Origin: Engelhardtia mirabilis
GTDB lineage: Bacteria; Planctomycetota; UBA1135; GCA-002686595
NCBI RefSeq assembly: GCF_007748095.1
Contig: NZ_CP036287.1
Location: forward strand, 2,480,001 to 2,544,000
Reading direction: 5' to 3'
DNA: 64,000 bases
In this document: positions 48,932 to 57,405 of the stretch, piece after piece
How positions within the stretch are numbered: the stretch's first letter is position 1
How the letters are laid out: every line of letters starts with the position of its first letter
Made by a program: the position numbers and the translations under genes
The notes under the pieces: generated by a model
The model's input: the letters and a program-made list of their open reading frames with translations, nothing else
What the model was told of the DNA's origin: nothing
Databases searched by the model: none

Positions 48932-49855
48932 GTGGCTGCTGCCACGAGGCGCGCACCCGTGGCCTGGGTGCTCAACTTCGATGCCGAGGAGGAGCTCGCG
49001 GTGCCGCGCCGCTACCAGCCCACGGCGGCGATGCTCGCCGTCCTCGCCCGGCAGCGAGCGCGACTGGTCGAGGAGTCGGCGCGCGGGCGCAGCTTCCTCG
49101 CACCCGGTGACCTGATCGTCGACGAGCGCACTCCGCCCGGCGCGGCCGCCGGCCTCGAGGGTCGCGCTTGGTGTCCGACCCCGCGGGCGGTGGGTCTGCT
49201 CGAGCGGGCGGGTGCGACGCCGCGCGGCGTCCTGGACGTCGACGTCCTGCGCCGCGTCAACGCACGCCCCTTCGCGGCGGAGCTGCGCGAGCGCCTGGAG
49301 GGCCCGGCGTTCGAGAAACGGATTGCTTCGGACCTCGACGAAGCTCTGTCTCTCGTCGCACGCCCGGCCGCCCTGGGCTGGCTCGTGCGCCGGACCTTCG
49401 GCGCGGCGGGCCGCGGCCGCCGCCGACTCGCGGCCGGACGCGTCGAGGGCCCCGACCGCGCCTGGCTCGCCGCGAGCCTGGCCCGCGGGCCGGTAGTGGT
49501 GGAGCCCTGGGCCGATGTCGTCGAAGAGCTCACCGTCTGCGGTGCCGTGACGGCCAGTGGCAACGTCCAAGTGCTCACCCCCGGCTTCCAGCTCACCACT
49601 CGCCAGGGCGCCTGGACGCGAACCGACGCGGCCGACCCGAATCACCTCGGCCGCGCGGACGATTCCACGGTGCTCGCCGCCTGCAATGAAGTCGGCCGCG
49701 CCCTCGCTGCCGCTGGCTACCGCGGTCCCTTCGGAATCGACGCTTTCCGCCACCGCCCCGCCCCGGGAGCCGCGCCGCACCTCAACGTCCTCAGCGAGAT
49801 CAACGCACGCCTGACCATGGATCGGATCGAGTCGGTCGGAAGCGACAACCGCTGA
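48932..49855 (+). CDS. ATP-grasp-like protein of unknown substrate
   Basis: GTG at 48932, three bases after the binding-protein stop, gives 307 residues. The C-terminal half shows an ATP-grasp-like order. A basic strand WLVRRTFGAAGRGRRRL could form the nucleotide-binding loop. Then come GPVVVEPWADVVEELTVCG with the acidic residues, a Gly-x-V strand, and finally NVLSEINARLTMD, the E-x-N metal motif of the fold. The N-terminal half is helical with DLIVDERTP. This is pattern recognition rather than a firm family match. Its position between the binding protein and the permeases of a sugar importer is unusual. A kinase or ligase for the imported sugar or a peptide is possible but unproven. Confidence 0.6.
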   Translation: MAAATRRAPVAWVLNFDAEEELAVPRRYQPTAAMLAVLARQRARLVEESARGRSFLAPGDLIVDERTPPGAAAGLEGRAWCPTPRAVGLLERAGATPRGVLDVDVLRRVNARPFAAELRERLEGPAFEKRIASDLDEALSLVARPAALGWLVRRTFGAAGRGRRRLAAGRVEGPDRAWLAASLARGPVVVEPWADVVEELTVCGAVTASGNVQVLTPGFQLTTRQGAWTRTDAADPNHLGRADDSTVLAACNEVGRALAAAGYRGPFGIDAFRHRPAPGAAPHLNVLSEINARLTMDRIESVGSDNR

Positions 49856-50101
49856 CCGAACCGCGCTCCCGGTCCGAAGCCGGGCCGCGGATCAGCCCTC
49901 CCGCGCACCGCGGACCGAGTGCGATCCGAGATCGTGTGGTAGCGCCACGGGTGCCCGGATTCCCGAGACCCTCCGGCTCGTGGCTCGAGGGACGGGCCTG
50001 CAGGCCTGCGCCCGCCGTCGCTAGGATGCGACGGTGAATCCCGGGCTCAACGACTGCGTGGCTCCTGCTCAGCGCGCCAGGGGCGTGGGCGAGGTCACAG
50101 G

Positions 50102-50977
50102 GTGAGTCGCGCTACCGAGCACCGCGCCGGCTGGATCTGGGCCTCGCCCTTCCTGGTGGGAGCCGTGGTCTTCCTCGCCGTGCCGGTCGGGTTGGCGCTC
50201 TACACCGGATTCACCGACTACGCCCTGATCGAGTCGCCCCTGTGGATCGGACTCGACAACTACCGGGAGATGGGGGACGACCCCGTGTTCTGGCAGAGCA
50301 TCCGCAACACCGCCGTCTACACCGCCGCGGCGGTGGCGCTCAACTTCCTGGTGTCGCTGGGCCTGGCGCTGCTGCTCGAACAGCGGCTGCGCGGGCGCGA
50401 AGTGGTGCGGGCGGTGGTCTTCGCGCCGGTGCTCGTGCCGATCGTTGCCTCGGCCATCGGCTGGATGTGGCTCTACCACCAGGAATTCGGGCTGTTCAAC
50501 GTGGTTCTGCGGCGGCTCGGGCTGTCCGGCGTCGACTTCCTCGGTGACGGGCGCTTCGCCCTGATGTCCCTGGTGGTGATGGGGGCCTGGGTGGTCGGCT
50601 CCCAGGTGCTGGTGCTGACGGCGGCCCTGCGCGGCGTGCCGCGGGAGTTGATCGAAGCGGCGGGCCTGGACGGTGCTTCGGCCATCTGGCGGCTGCGCGC
50701 GGTGGTGCTGCCGGCGATCGGCCCGGCGCTGATGTTCAACCTGATCGTCTCGATCATCTGGGCGGCGCAGGTCTTCGCCGCGCCCCTGGTGATGACCCGC
50801 GGCGGTCCGGCGGGGGCGACCCAGGTCTTCACCATGTCGATCTTCCAGAACGCCTTCCAGTACGGCCGCATGGGCTACGCCAGCGCCCTGGCCTGGTTGC
50901 AGTTCTTGGTCATCCTCGGGCTGACGGCCATCGCCCTGCGGCTCGGACGACGCTTCGTGCAGACGGAGGCGGTGTGA
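50102..50977 (+). CDS. ABC sugar permease, MalF/UgpA type
   Basis: GTG at 50102, with GAGG seven to nine bases upstream, gives 291 residues. Six membrane helices are visible. The N-terminus ASPFLVGAVVFLAVPVGLALYTGFTDY and the EAA loop EAAGLDGASAIWRLRAVVLPAIGP (about 183-206), which contacts the ATPase, are typical of carbohydrate importers of the CUT1 class. About 245 gene-free bases lie between the ATP-grasp gene and this start, so the permeases may have their own promoter. The stop overlaps the next permease (GTGA). Confidence 0.92.
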   Translation: MSRATEHRAGWIWASPFLVGAVVFLAVPVGLALYTGFTDYALIESPLWIGLDNYREMGDDPVFWQSIRNTAVYTAAAVALNFLVSLGLALLLEQRLRGREVVRAVVFAPVLVPIVASAIGWMWLYHQEFGLFNVVLRRLGLSGVDFLGDGRFALMSLVVMGAWVVGSQVLVLTAALRGVPRELIEAAGLDGASAIWRLRAVVLPAIGPALMFNLIVSIIWAAQVFAAPLVMTRGGPAGATQVFTMSIFQNAFQYGRMGYASALAWLQFLVILGLTAIALRLGRRFVQTEAV

Positions 50978-51873
50978 GGCGCTCGCGTTTGCAGGCTTGG
51001 CTGCTGTATCCGTTGCTGGTCCTGGTGGGGGCGGTGTGGGCCTTGCCTCTGTTCTGGATGCTGTCGACGTCGCTGAAGCCGGAGAGCCAAGCCCTGTCGG
51101 CGGACGTGGGGCTGCTGCCGGTGGTGGTCGACGCCGAGGGTGCGCCGCGCTCGGCCCTGGAGCCCGCCTATTGGGCGGAAGCCGCCGCGACCGCCGCCGA
51201 CAACTACACCGACGTGTGGACCAGCCCCTCCGCCGACTTCCCGCGCTACTTCCGCAACTCCGTGCTCGTCGCGAGCCTGTCGACCCTCGGCATGACCCTC
51301 TCCAGCGCGATCGTGGCCTACGCCCTGGCGCGCCTGCGCTGGCGGGGGCGGCAGCTCGTGTTCGGCATCGTCCTGGCGACGATGACCCTGCCGTTCACCG
51401 TGTTGATGGCGCCCCAGTACCTCCTGTTCAAGCACCTGGGCCTGATCGGCACGCTCGTGCCCCTGTGGCTGCCGGCCTGGTTCGGCGGCGCCTTCTCGAT
51501 CTTCCTTCTGCGGCAGTTCTTCCTGACCCTGCCCAAAGAACTCGACGAGGCCGCGGAGATCGACGGCTGCGGCCGCTGGGCGACCTTCTGGCGGGTGCTG
51601 ATGCCCAACGCCGTGCCGGCCCTGGCGACGGTGGCCCTGTTGCAGTTCGTGGCCTCCTGGAACGACTTCATCGCGCCGCTGGTGTTCGTCAACCACCAGG
51701 AGCAGTACACCCTGGCGCTGGGTCTGCGGATGTTCCAGAGTCAGCACGGCGGCACCCAGTGGACCGAGCTGATGGCCGCCAGCGTCTTGACCACGGCGCC
51801 GGTGCTGGTGCTGTTCGTGGTCTGCCAGCGCTTCTTCGTCCAGGGCTCCGCCAGCGAGGGGCTCAAGGGCTGA
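50974..51873 (+). CDS. ABC sugar permease, MalG/UgpE type
   Basis: GTG at 50974 gives 299 residues with six membrane helices. LPLFWMLSTSLKP near the N-terminus, a long periplasmic loop after helix 1 (about 40-85, longer than usual for the class), then YFRNSVLVASLSTL and the EAA loop DEAAEIDGCGRWATFWRVLMP (about 190-210) mark a CUT1 permease. PALATVALLQFVASWNDFIAPLVF near the end is also characteristic. It pairs with the preceding gene and the binding protein at 47504. No ATP-binding subunit lies in the window, so a shared MsmX/UgpC-type ATPase elsewhere is expected. Confidence 0.92.
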   Translation: MRRSRLQAWLLYPLLVLVGAVWALPLFWMLSTSLKPESQALSADVGLLPVVVDAEGAPRSALEPAYWAEAAATAADNYTDVWTSPSADFPRYFRNSVLVASLSTLGMTLSSAIVAYALARLRWRGRQLVFGIVLATMTLPFTVLMAPQYLLFKHLGLIGTLVPLWLPAWFGGAFSIFLLRQFFLTLPKELDEAAEIDGCGRWATFWRVLMPNAVPALATVALLQFVASWNDFIAPLVFVNHQEQYTLALGLRMFQSQHGGTQWTELMAASVLTTAPVLVLFVVCQRFFVQGSASEGLKG

Positions 51874-51890
51874 GACCCCCATAGAGATCC

Positions 51891-52673
51891 ATGCACCCCA
51901 GCGACCTGGACCCCGAGGACGAGACCGATCTGGCGCCCTACGAGCGCGAGCTGCCGCGGCGCCAGGTGCGTCGGCGCTACACCGCCAAGCGCGCGGCGGA
52001 GACCTTCGAGATCGACGGGGACCTGACCAAGAAGGCCTGGGCCGCAGCCGAGTGGACCGAGGACTTCGTGGACATCGAGGGGCCGCTCAAGCCCGAGCCG
52101 CGGCACCGCACGCGGGCCAAGCTGCTGTGGGACGCCCAGCACCTCTACATCGCCGCCGAGCTGGTCGAGCCGCACCTGTGGGCGACCCTCACCGAGCGCG
52201 ACGCGGTGATCTTCCACGACAACGACTTCGAGGTCTTCCTGAACCCCTCCTGCGACGGGCTCAACTACTACGAGCTAGAGGTCAACGCCCTGGGCACCGT
52301 CTGGGACCTGGTGCTGCGTAAGCCCTACCGCATGGGCGGGCCGGCCGACAGCGAGTGGCGGATCGAAGGGCTCCGCACGGCGGTGCAGCTCGACGGCACG
52401 CTCAACGACCCGACCGACACCGACCGCGGCTGGACGGTGGAGATCGCGATCCCCTTCGCGGCCCTCGGGATCCACACCGAAACGCCGGCGGCGCCGGAGG
52501 TCGGCGACAGGTGGCTACTCAACTTCAGCCGCGTGCAGTGGGACCTCGAGGTGCACGAGGGCGCTTACCGCAAGGTGCCCAAGACCCCCGAGCACAACTG
52601 GGTCTGGTCGCCCCAGGGCATGGTCGACATGCACCTGCCCCTGCGTTGGGGCTGGCTCCACTTCGCCGAGTGA
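51891..52673 (+). CDS. CBM9-like carbohydrate-binding protein, cytoplasmic-looking
   Basis: ATG at 51891 gives 260 residues. The fold signature of family 9 carbohydrate-binding modules is visible. It begins with FEIDGDLTKKAWAAAEWTEDFVD, then KLLWDAQHLYIAAELVEPHLWA, DNDFEVFLNP, NYYELEVNALG and GWTVEIAIPFAAL. These are the DGxLxxxxW, W-D-x-x-x-L-Y and E-I-A-I-P-F elements. There is no signal peptide, although most CBM9 proteins act outside the cell. It sits between the permease and the beta-mannosidase with minimal gaps (its stop overlaps the mannosidase GTG), so it belongs to the operon. It may be a stand-alone lectin or an enzyme accessory. Confidence 0.8.
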   Translation: MHPSDLDPEDETDLAPYERELPRRQVRRRYTAKRAAETFEIDGDLTKKAWAAAEWTEDFVDIEGPLKPEPRHRTRAKLLWDAQHLYIAAELVEPHLWATLTERDAVIFHDNDFEVFLNPSCDGLNYYELEVNALGTVWDLVLRKPYRMGGPADSEWRIEGLRTAVQLDGTLNDPTDTDRGWTVEIAIPFAALGIHTETPAAPEVGDRWLLNFSRVQWDLEVHEGAYRKVPKTPEHNWVWSPQGMVDMHLPLRWGWLHFAE

Positions 52674-55165
52674 GCGCCAACTGCAGCGTCGAGGTCGGCG
52701 GCTGGACCCTGCGCCAAGCGGGACGGCGGCCCCGCGTCGAGGGCGAGATCGCGGCGGTGGTGCCGGGATCGGTCCAGGCCTCGCTGCTGGCGGCGGGGCT
52801 CCTGCCGCCGCTCGAGGAGGGTCTGGCCGAACTCGATTGGCAGTGGGTGCCGCGGGCCACTTGGAGCTACCGCGACGAGCTCGCGATCCCTGCCGAGCTC
52901 GCCGCTGCGCGCCGCCTGCGCCTGCGCTTCGGCGGGCTCGACACCCTGGCGCAGGTCCGACTGGGTCGACGGGATCTGGGCCGCACCGACAACGCCATGC
53001 GGACCTGGGACTTCGACCTGACCGGCTCCAAGCCCGGCACCCACGCCCTGCGCGTGGACTTCGAGCCGATCTTCGCCTACCTCACCGAGCGCGATCTCGA
53101 ACGCAACCTGCCCGCCTGGGGCGTCGGCGCCGACAAGGACCACTCGGGGGCCTGGGTCCGCAAGCCGCCGGTGCACTTCGGTTGGGACTTCGCGCCGAAG
53201 GTCGTGCCGGTGGGGATCACCGGGAGCGTGTGGTTGGAGGCGACCGACCTGGCGCGGATCGATTGGGTGCGAGTGGATCAGGAGCACCGCCGCGGTCGGG
53301 TCGACCTGCGCCTGGGCGTCGAGTTGGATCGCGTCGGCCGCGGGTCCGTCGTCGTCACCTCACGGCTGTCCTTCGCGGGCGAGTCGATCGCAGAGGCGAC
53401 CGCAACGGTTGGCGGCGCACGGTCGGAGCTGGGTCTGCGCGTCGACGATCCCAGACTCTGGTGGCCGCGGGGGCTGGGCGACCAACCCCTCTACGACCTC
53501 GAAGTCGTCGCGCACGATCGCGATGGCGCCGAGCTCGACCGCTGGAGCCGCCGGATCGGCCTGCGCCGCCTCGAGCTCGAGCGGCGCCCGGACGCCGATG
53601 GCGAGGGCTTCGCCTTCGTGGCCAACGGCCGACGCTTCTTCGCCCGCGGGTCGAACATCGTGCCGCCGCTGGCCCTGCCGACCCAAGGCGGCGCGACCGC
53701 CGGGGCCGAGGCCGCCCTGGTCGACGAAGCGGCCGCGGTCCACATGAACTGCCTGCGCGTGTGGGGCGGCGGGCCCTACGCCTCAGACGCCTTCTACGAC
53801 CGCTGCGACGAGCTGGGCCTGATCGTCTGGCAGGACTTCCCCTTCGCCTGCTGCACCTATCCGACCTTCGACCGCGAGTGGATGGCGAACGTGCGCGCGG
53901 AGGCCACCGAGCACGTGCGGCGCTTGCAGCACCGGGCGTCGCTGGCGCTGTGGTGCGGCAACAACGAGCTGGAGAACGGCCTCTCGGGTCCGCGTTGGAC
54001 CGATGTACGCATGTCCTGGAGCGACTACCGTCGGCTCTTCGACCGGCTCTTGCCCGAGGTCGTCACCGCCCACGACGGCACGCGCCCCTGGTGGCCCGGC
54101 AGCCCGCATTCGCCCTCGGGCGATCGCATGGCGTTCAACTCGCCGGACTCGGGCGACGCACACCTGTGGGGAGTCTGGCACGGGGGCGAGCCCTTCGAGA
54201 GCCAGACCGCGAGCCGCCACCGCTTCGTGAGCGAGTTCGGGTTCCAGAGCTTCCCGGCGCCGGCGACGTTCAACGCGCGCATCCCGGCCGCGCAGCGCAG
54301 ATTGGATTCGGACGCGGTGGGGCACCGCCAGCGTTCAGGCGTGGGCACGGCGCGCCTGCTCGAGTACCTGCGACGCGAACACCGCCTGCCGCGCACCTTC
54401 GCCGATCAACTCTGGCTGACGCAGATCCTTCAAGCCGAGGGGATGCTGCTCGGGATCGAGCATTGGCGGCGCTCGGCGCGCTGTTCTGGCGCGCTGCTCT
54501 GGCAGCTCAACGAGCCCTGGGCCGCGCCGACTTGGTCGACGATCGACCGCGACGGCCGCTGGAAGGCCCTGCACTTCGCCCTGGCGCGGGCCTTCGCGCC
54601 GCGGGCCATGTCCCTGGCCCAGCGCGGCGGTCGGGTCGAGGTCTGGGCCCTCGACGACGGCGGTGCGGCCGAGGTGGAAGGCAACGCGCGGTTGTGGAAG
54701 TCCGACGGAGACCTGGCGCGGGAGTGGAGCTTCGGCGGGCAGATCGGTCGCAGCGGGCGGGGCAAGGTCTGGACCCTGGACCTGGCCGCTGCCTGCGCGG
54801 AGGTGTCGCTGCCGCAAGGCGAGGCCCTGTTGGCGGTGGACGTGACGGTCGCGGGTGAGTCCATCGCCAGGCCGCAGCTGGCGAAGTTGGTTCCCTGGCG
54901 CGAGGTTGCACTCGGTCATCCGAACGTCCGTCTCGTGGAGGTCGCGCGCGAGAACGGCCGCGTGCGCGTGCGCGTCAGCTGCGACCGCCCGGCGCCGTGG
55001 ACCTTCGTCCAGGCGGGCGCGGGCGTGCGCGGCGAGGCGCCCCGACCGATCGCGGGGCAGGAGGGCGGACAATTCCTGCATCTGTTCCCCGATGTCGAAC
55101 GGGATCTGGTCCTCGAGACCCGATCCCATTCGCTCAGCCCGCGGTCTTTGCAGTCCCTGACCTGA
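52670..55165 (+). CDS. GH2 beta-mannosidase
   Basis: GTG at 52670 overlaps the CBM9 stop and gives 831 residues. An N-terminal sugar-binding jelly roll (VEVGGWTLRQAGRRP... VPGSVQASLLAAGLLPP, a phrase typical of beta-mannosidases) is followed by the immunoglobulin domain and the GH2 barrel. The acid/base is Glu433 in WCGNNELENG and the nucleophile Glu522 in FVSEFGFQSF. The WQDFPFAC segment near 387 and the GNNE motif separate mannosidases from galactosidases within GH2. It cleaves beta-linked mannose, for example Man-beta-1,4-GlcNAc. There is no signal peptide. It is the last gene of the importer operon. Confidence 0.92.
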   Translation: MSANCSVEVGGWTLRQAGRRPRVEGEIAAVVPGSVQASLLAAGLLPPLEEGLAELDWQWVPRATWSYRDELAIPAELAAARRLRLRFGGLDTLAQVRLGRRDLGRTDNAMRTWDFDLTGSKPGTHALRVDFEPIFAYLTERDLERNLPAWGVGADKDHSGAWVRKPPVHFGWDFAPKVVPVGITGSVWLEATDLARIDWVRVDQEHRRGRVDLRLGVELDRVGRGSVVVTSRLSFAGESIAEATATVGGARSELGLRVDDPRLWWPRGLGDQPLYDLEVVAHDRDGAELDRWSRRIGLRRLELERRPDADGEGFAFVANGRRFFARGSNIVPPLALPTQGGATAGAEAALVDEAAAVHMNCLRVWGGGPYASDAFYDRCDELGLIVWQDFPFACCTYPTFDREWMANVRAEATEHVRRLQHRASLALWCGNNELENGLSGPRWTDVRMSWSDYRRLFDRLLPEVVTAHDGTRPWWPGSPHSPSGDRMAFNSPDSGDAHLWGVWHGGEPFESQTASRHRFVSEFGFQSFPAPATFNARIPAAQRRLDSDAVGHRQRSGVGTARLLEYLRREHRLPRTFADQLWLTQILQAEGMLLGIEHWRRSARCSGALLWQLNEPWAAPTWSTIDRDGRWKALHFALARAFAPRAMSLAQRGGRVEVWALDDGGAAEVEGNARLWKSDGDLAREWSFGGQIGRSGRGKVWTLDLAAACAEVSLPQGEALLAVDVTVAGESIARPQLAKLVPWREVALGHPNVRLVEVARENGRVRVRVSCDRPAPWTFVQAGAGVRGEAPRPIAGQEGGQFLHLFPDVERDLVLETRSHSLSPRSLQSLT

Positions 55166-55224
55166 GGTCGGGTCTCCGATCGACGACATCCGAGCCGCCA
55201 CCTGAGTCGAGGGACGTCGAGCGC

Positions 55225-56193
55225 TCAGGAGGGGCTCCGCTCGAGGTCCTCGAGCAGCTCTCGCCAGGCCTGGCGCTCGACCGGCGGGGCGAAGCGCGGT
55301 GCGAGTTCGCGGCTGCGCGCGCGTAGGTGCTCGAGGAATGCCCCGTCGTTCTCCGCGCGGCTCAGGATCGATGCCAGGGCCTCGGCATCTCCCGCGGGGA
55401 ACAAGCCCGGGTGATCCTCCCCGAGCACGCCGACGTTGCCCGGCACGCGCGAGGCGACCACGGCGACGCCTGCAACGATGGCCTCGGTCAGAACCGCGGC
55501 GCCGCCCTCCGCGAGGGAGGGAACCAGGCAGACCTTGGAGTGGCCCAGGAGCTCGGCGGCGGCGCCGCGATCGAGTGCACCCAACCAACTCCATCGCGGC
55601 AGGTCGCGGCTCAGCTCCGCCGCCCGCTTGCCCAAGCCCGGGTCGAGCACGGCGCCCGCGTGCAGGATCCGGATGCGCGAGGACTCGGGCAGCAGCTCGG
55701 ACGCCTTGGCCGGCAGGAGCGGGTCCTTGACCGCCCGCAGATGAGCGAGGACACAGACCTCGAAGACATCGTCCCTCGGCGTCGGATGGACCTGCGGGCT
55801 CGCCGCGGACTGGAGGATGACGCGCGTGCGCGCCTGAAGTCCGGCGGGAAGCGCTCGGCGCGACTCGGCTTGCAGGGTCACCAGCGCATCGCACTCGGCC
55901 ACGAGCTCCGCGTCGATCCCCGGCTCGAGGTACAGGTCGGTGCCCGAGACAGCGCCGATCAGGTGTGGACGGTGGGGCAGGTCCGCCACTGCGCGCAGCA
56001 ACGCGGCTCCGCGGCGCAGGTGCAGGACGATCACCAGGTCGAAGGCCCCGAGGTCGAGCTGCCCGGGATCCGCTTCCGCCGTCACCCGCACGGAGTGACC
56101 CAGGGAGCGCAGTCAGCGTGCCCAGCGCAGGACGGTCCGTCGGTTGCCTGCCAGGGATCCCCGCGGCGCCGGACTGGCGATCAAGATTCGCAC
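55225..56193 (-). pseudogene. SenB-like (TIGR04348) glycosyltransferase interrupted by one in-frame TGA
   Basis: From GTG 56193 the frame reads ILIASPAPRGSLAGNRRTVL, then RWAR, TGA (56115-56113, codon 27), then LRSLGHSVRVTAEAD and on to the stop at 55225. Across the TGA the sequence reads smoothly as a GT4-type N-terminus (N-R-x-T-x-x-R-W-A-x-x-L-R-x-L-G-H). The total length of 323 codons fits the family. Later motifs are GTDLY, CVLAHLRAVKDPLLPA, RILHAGAVLD, a SLAEGGAAVLTEAI acceptor/donor loop and SRVPGNVGVLGEDHPG. They match SenB, which makes a seleno-sugar from UDP-GlcNAc and selenophosphate. GTG at 56091 would give a truncated 288-residue product lacking the first Rossmann strand. senA and senC are not in the window. 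Damage, sequencing error or recoding cannot be separated here. Confidence 0.7.
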
Positions 56194-56352
56194 GGGACGG
56201 AGTGTACGGCTCACACGAGCCGGCGCAGCGGGGCACCGTACGAACGCCTACCCCGCCCGCCAGGTGCAGTTTCTCCCGGATGCTTGCAGCGCTTGATCCC
56301 TCGGCGGCGAGTGGGGGTGAGACTCGCCGCTTCACCACGAAACCTCCGGCCC

Positions 56353-57396
56353 ATGCAACTCGCTGCACTGTCCCTCGTCGCGCTGCTCCTCTCCGCCTCC
56401 CCGCTTCCGCGCCAGGAACCGCCCATCGCAGCCGTCGACACCTGGGGTCTGCGGAGCGTCGATCGAGCGACTGTCGTCGCGGCCCTCGGCTGGGCGCTGG
56501 GCGACATCAGCGAGCTGGACCGCGACGCGGCCCTGGCGCGACTCCAGGCCCTCGAAGGCGTAGCCGAGGTCAGCCTGATGGAGATGCTCGGCCCGGGGGA
56601 GCGGATCGTGATGGTCGGCATCCGCGAGGTCGGACGACCCCAGCGCAGGCTGCTGCCCGAGCCCGACGGCGATGCCCGACTCGATCCGGCACTGGTCGCC
56701 GCCTACGACCGCTCCATGGAGCTCCTCGGCGAAGCGATCGAGGCGGGGGTCTGGGGCGAGGACCACGTGGACGGTTACTCACTCTCCAAGTACGAACAGC
56801 GCCGCGCCGTCGAGCTGCAAGCGGTCGCGATCGCCCAGCGCCAGACGGCGACTGTCGCGCGCACCCTGCGCGAGTCGGCCGACGCCCACCACCGAGCGGC
56901 GGCGGCTTGGGCCCTGGCCTTCGGCGCCGACAAGGCCCTGGTCGCCCGCGAACTGGCCCGCGCCGCGTCCGATCCGGATTCCTCTGTGCGGAACAACGCC
57001 ACCCGCGCCCTGGGGGTGCTGGTCGACCACGCCATCGCGCACCCGGAGTTGGAGCTGTCCATCGACCCCGAGCCCTTCGTCCAGATGCTCGATTCGATCG
57101 AGTGGACCGACCTCAACAAGGCCAGCTTCCTGCTACTGAGCCTGACCGCGCGACACGACGAGGTCCTCTACGCCGAGCTGCGCGCCACGGCCTTGGACGG
57201 ACTCGCTGATATCGCCCGTTGGAGCTCGAAGGGCCACGCCTACCCCGCGGTCGTGACCCTCGGACGGCTCGCCGGTGTCGACGACGAGACGATCCGCGCG
57301 CGCATTGCCGAGGCGAGCGGGGTGGACGACCGCCGAGCCCTGGCGGAGGAGTTCCTGGCTCGCGCCGAGGCCGGAGCGACCGCGGCACGGCGCTAG
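56353..57396 (+). CDS. exported HEAT-like helical repeat protein
   Basis: ATG at 56353 gives 347 residues with a short Sec signal (LAALSLVALLLSASPLP). The mature part is almost wholly helical. A helix-turn-helix pair with AAAAWALAFGADKALVARELARAASDPDSSVRNNATRALGVL (about 196-237) shows the HEAT/PBS-lyase repeat pattern: A-x-x-A-L, then D-P-(D/x)-x-x-V-R-x-x-A. No catalytic motif is seen. The protein probably acts as a periplasmic scaffold. It ends nine bases before the S41 peptidase start, so the two form an operon and may work together. A much longer frame opens upstream antisense to the SenB-like gene and is rejected. Confidence 0.75.
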   Translation: MQLAALSLVALLLSASPLPRQEPPIAAVDTWGLRSVDRATVVAALGWALGDISELDRDAALARLQALEGVAEVSLMEMLGPGERIVMVGIREVGRPQRRLLPEPDGDARLDPALVAAYDRSMELLGEAIEAGVWGEDHVDGYSLSKYEQRRAVELQAVAIAQRQTATVARTLRESADAHHRAAAAWALAFGADKALVARELARAASDPDSSVRNNATRALGVLVDHAIAHPELELSIDPEPFVQMLDSIEWTDLNKASFLLLSLTARHDEVLYAELRATALDGLADIARWSSKGHAYPAVVTLGRLAGVDDETIRARIAEASGVDDRRALAEEFLARAEAGATAARR

Positions 57397-57405
57397 GATG
57401 GGCCC

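Noticed and set aside
47447..49780. Extension of the beta-helix gene upstream of 47446
   Set aside because: The open minus frame runs antisense to the sugar-binding and ATP-grasp-like genes. The signal peptide fixes the start at 47446.
56113..56115. Selenocysteine at the internal TGA of the SenB-like gene
   Set aside because: The site lies in a helix after R-W-A-R, where the family has no Cys. A GTCAC/GTGAC hairpin occurs about 16 bases downstream but is short and likely by chance. Mutation or error is simpler.
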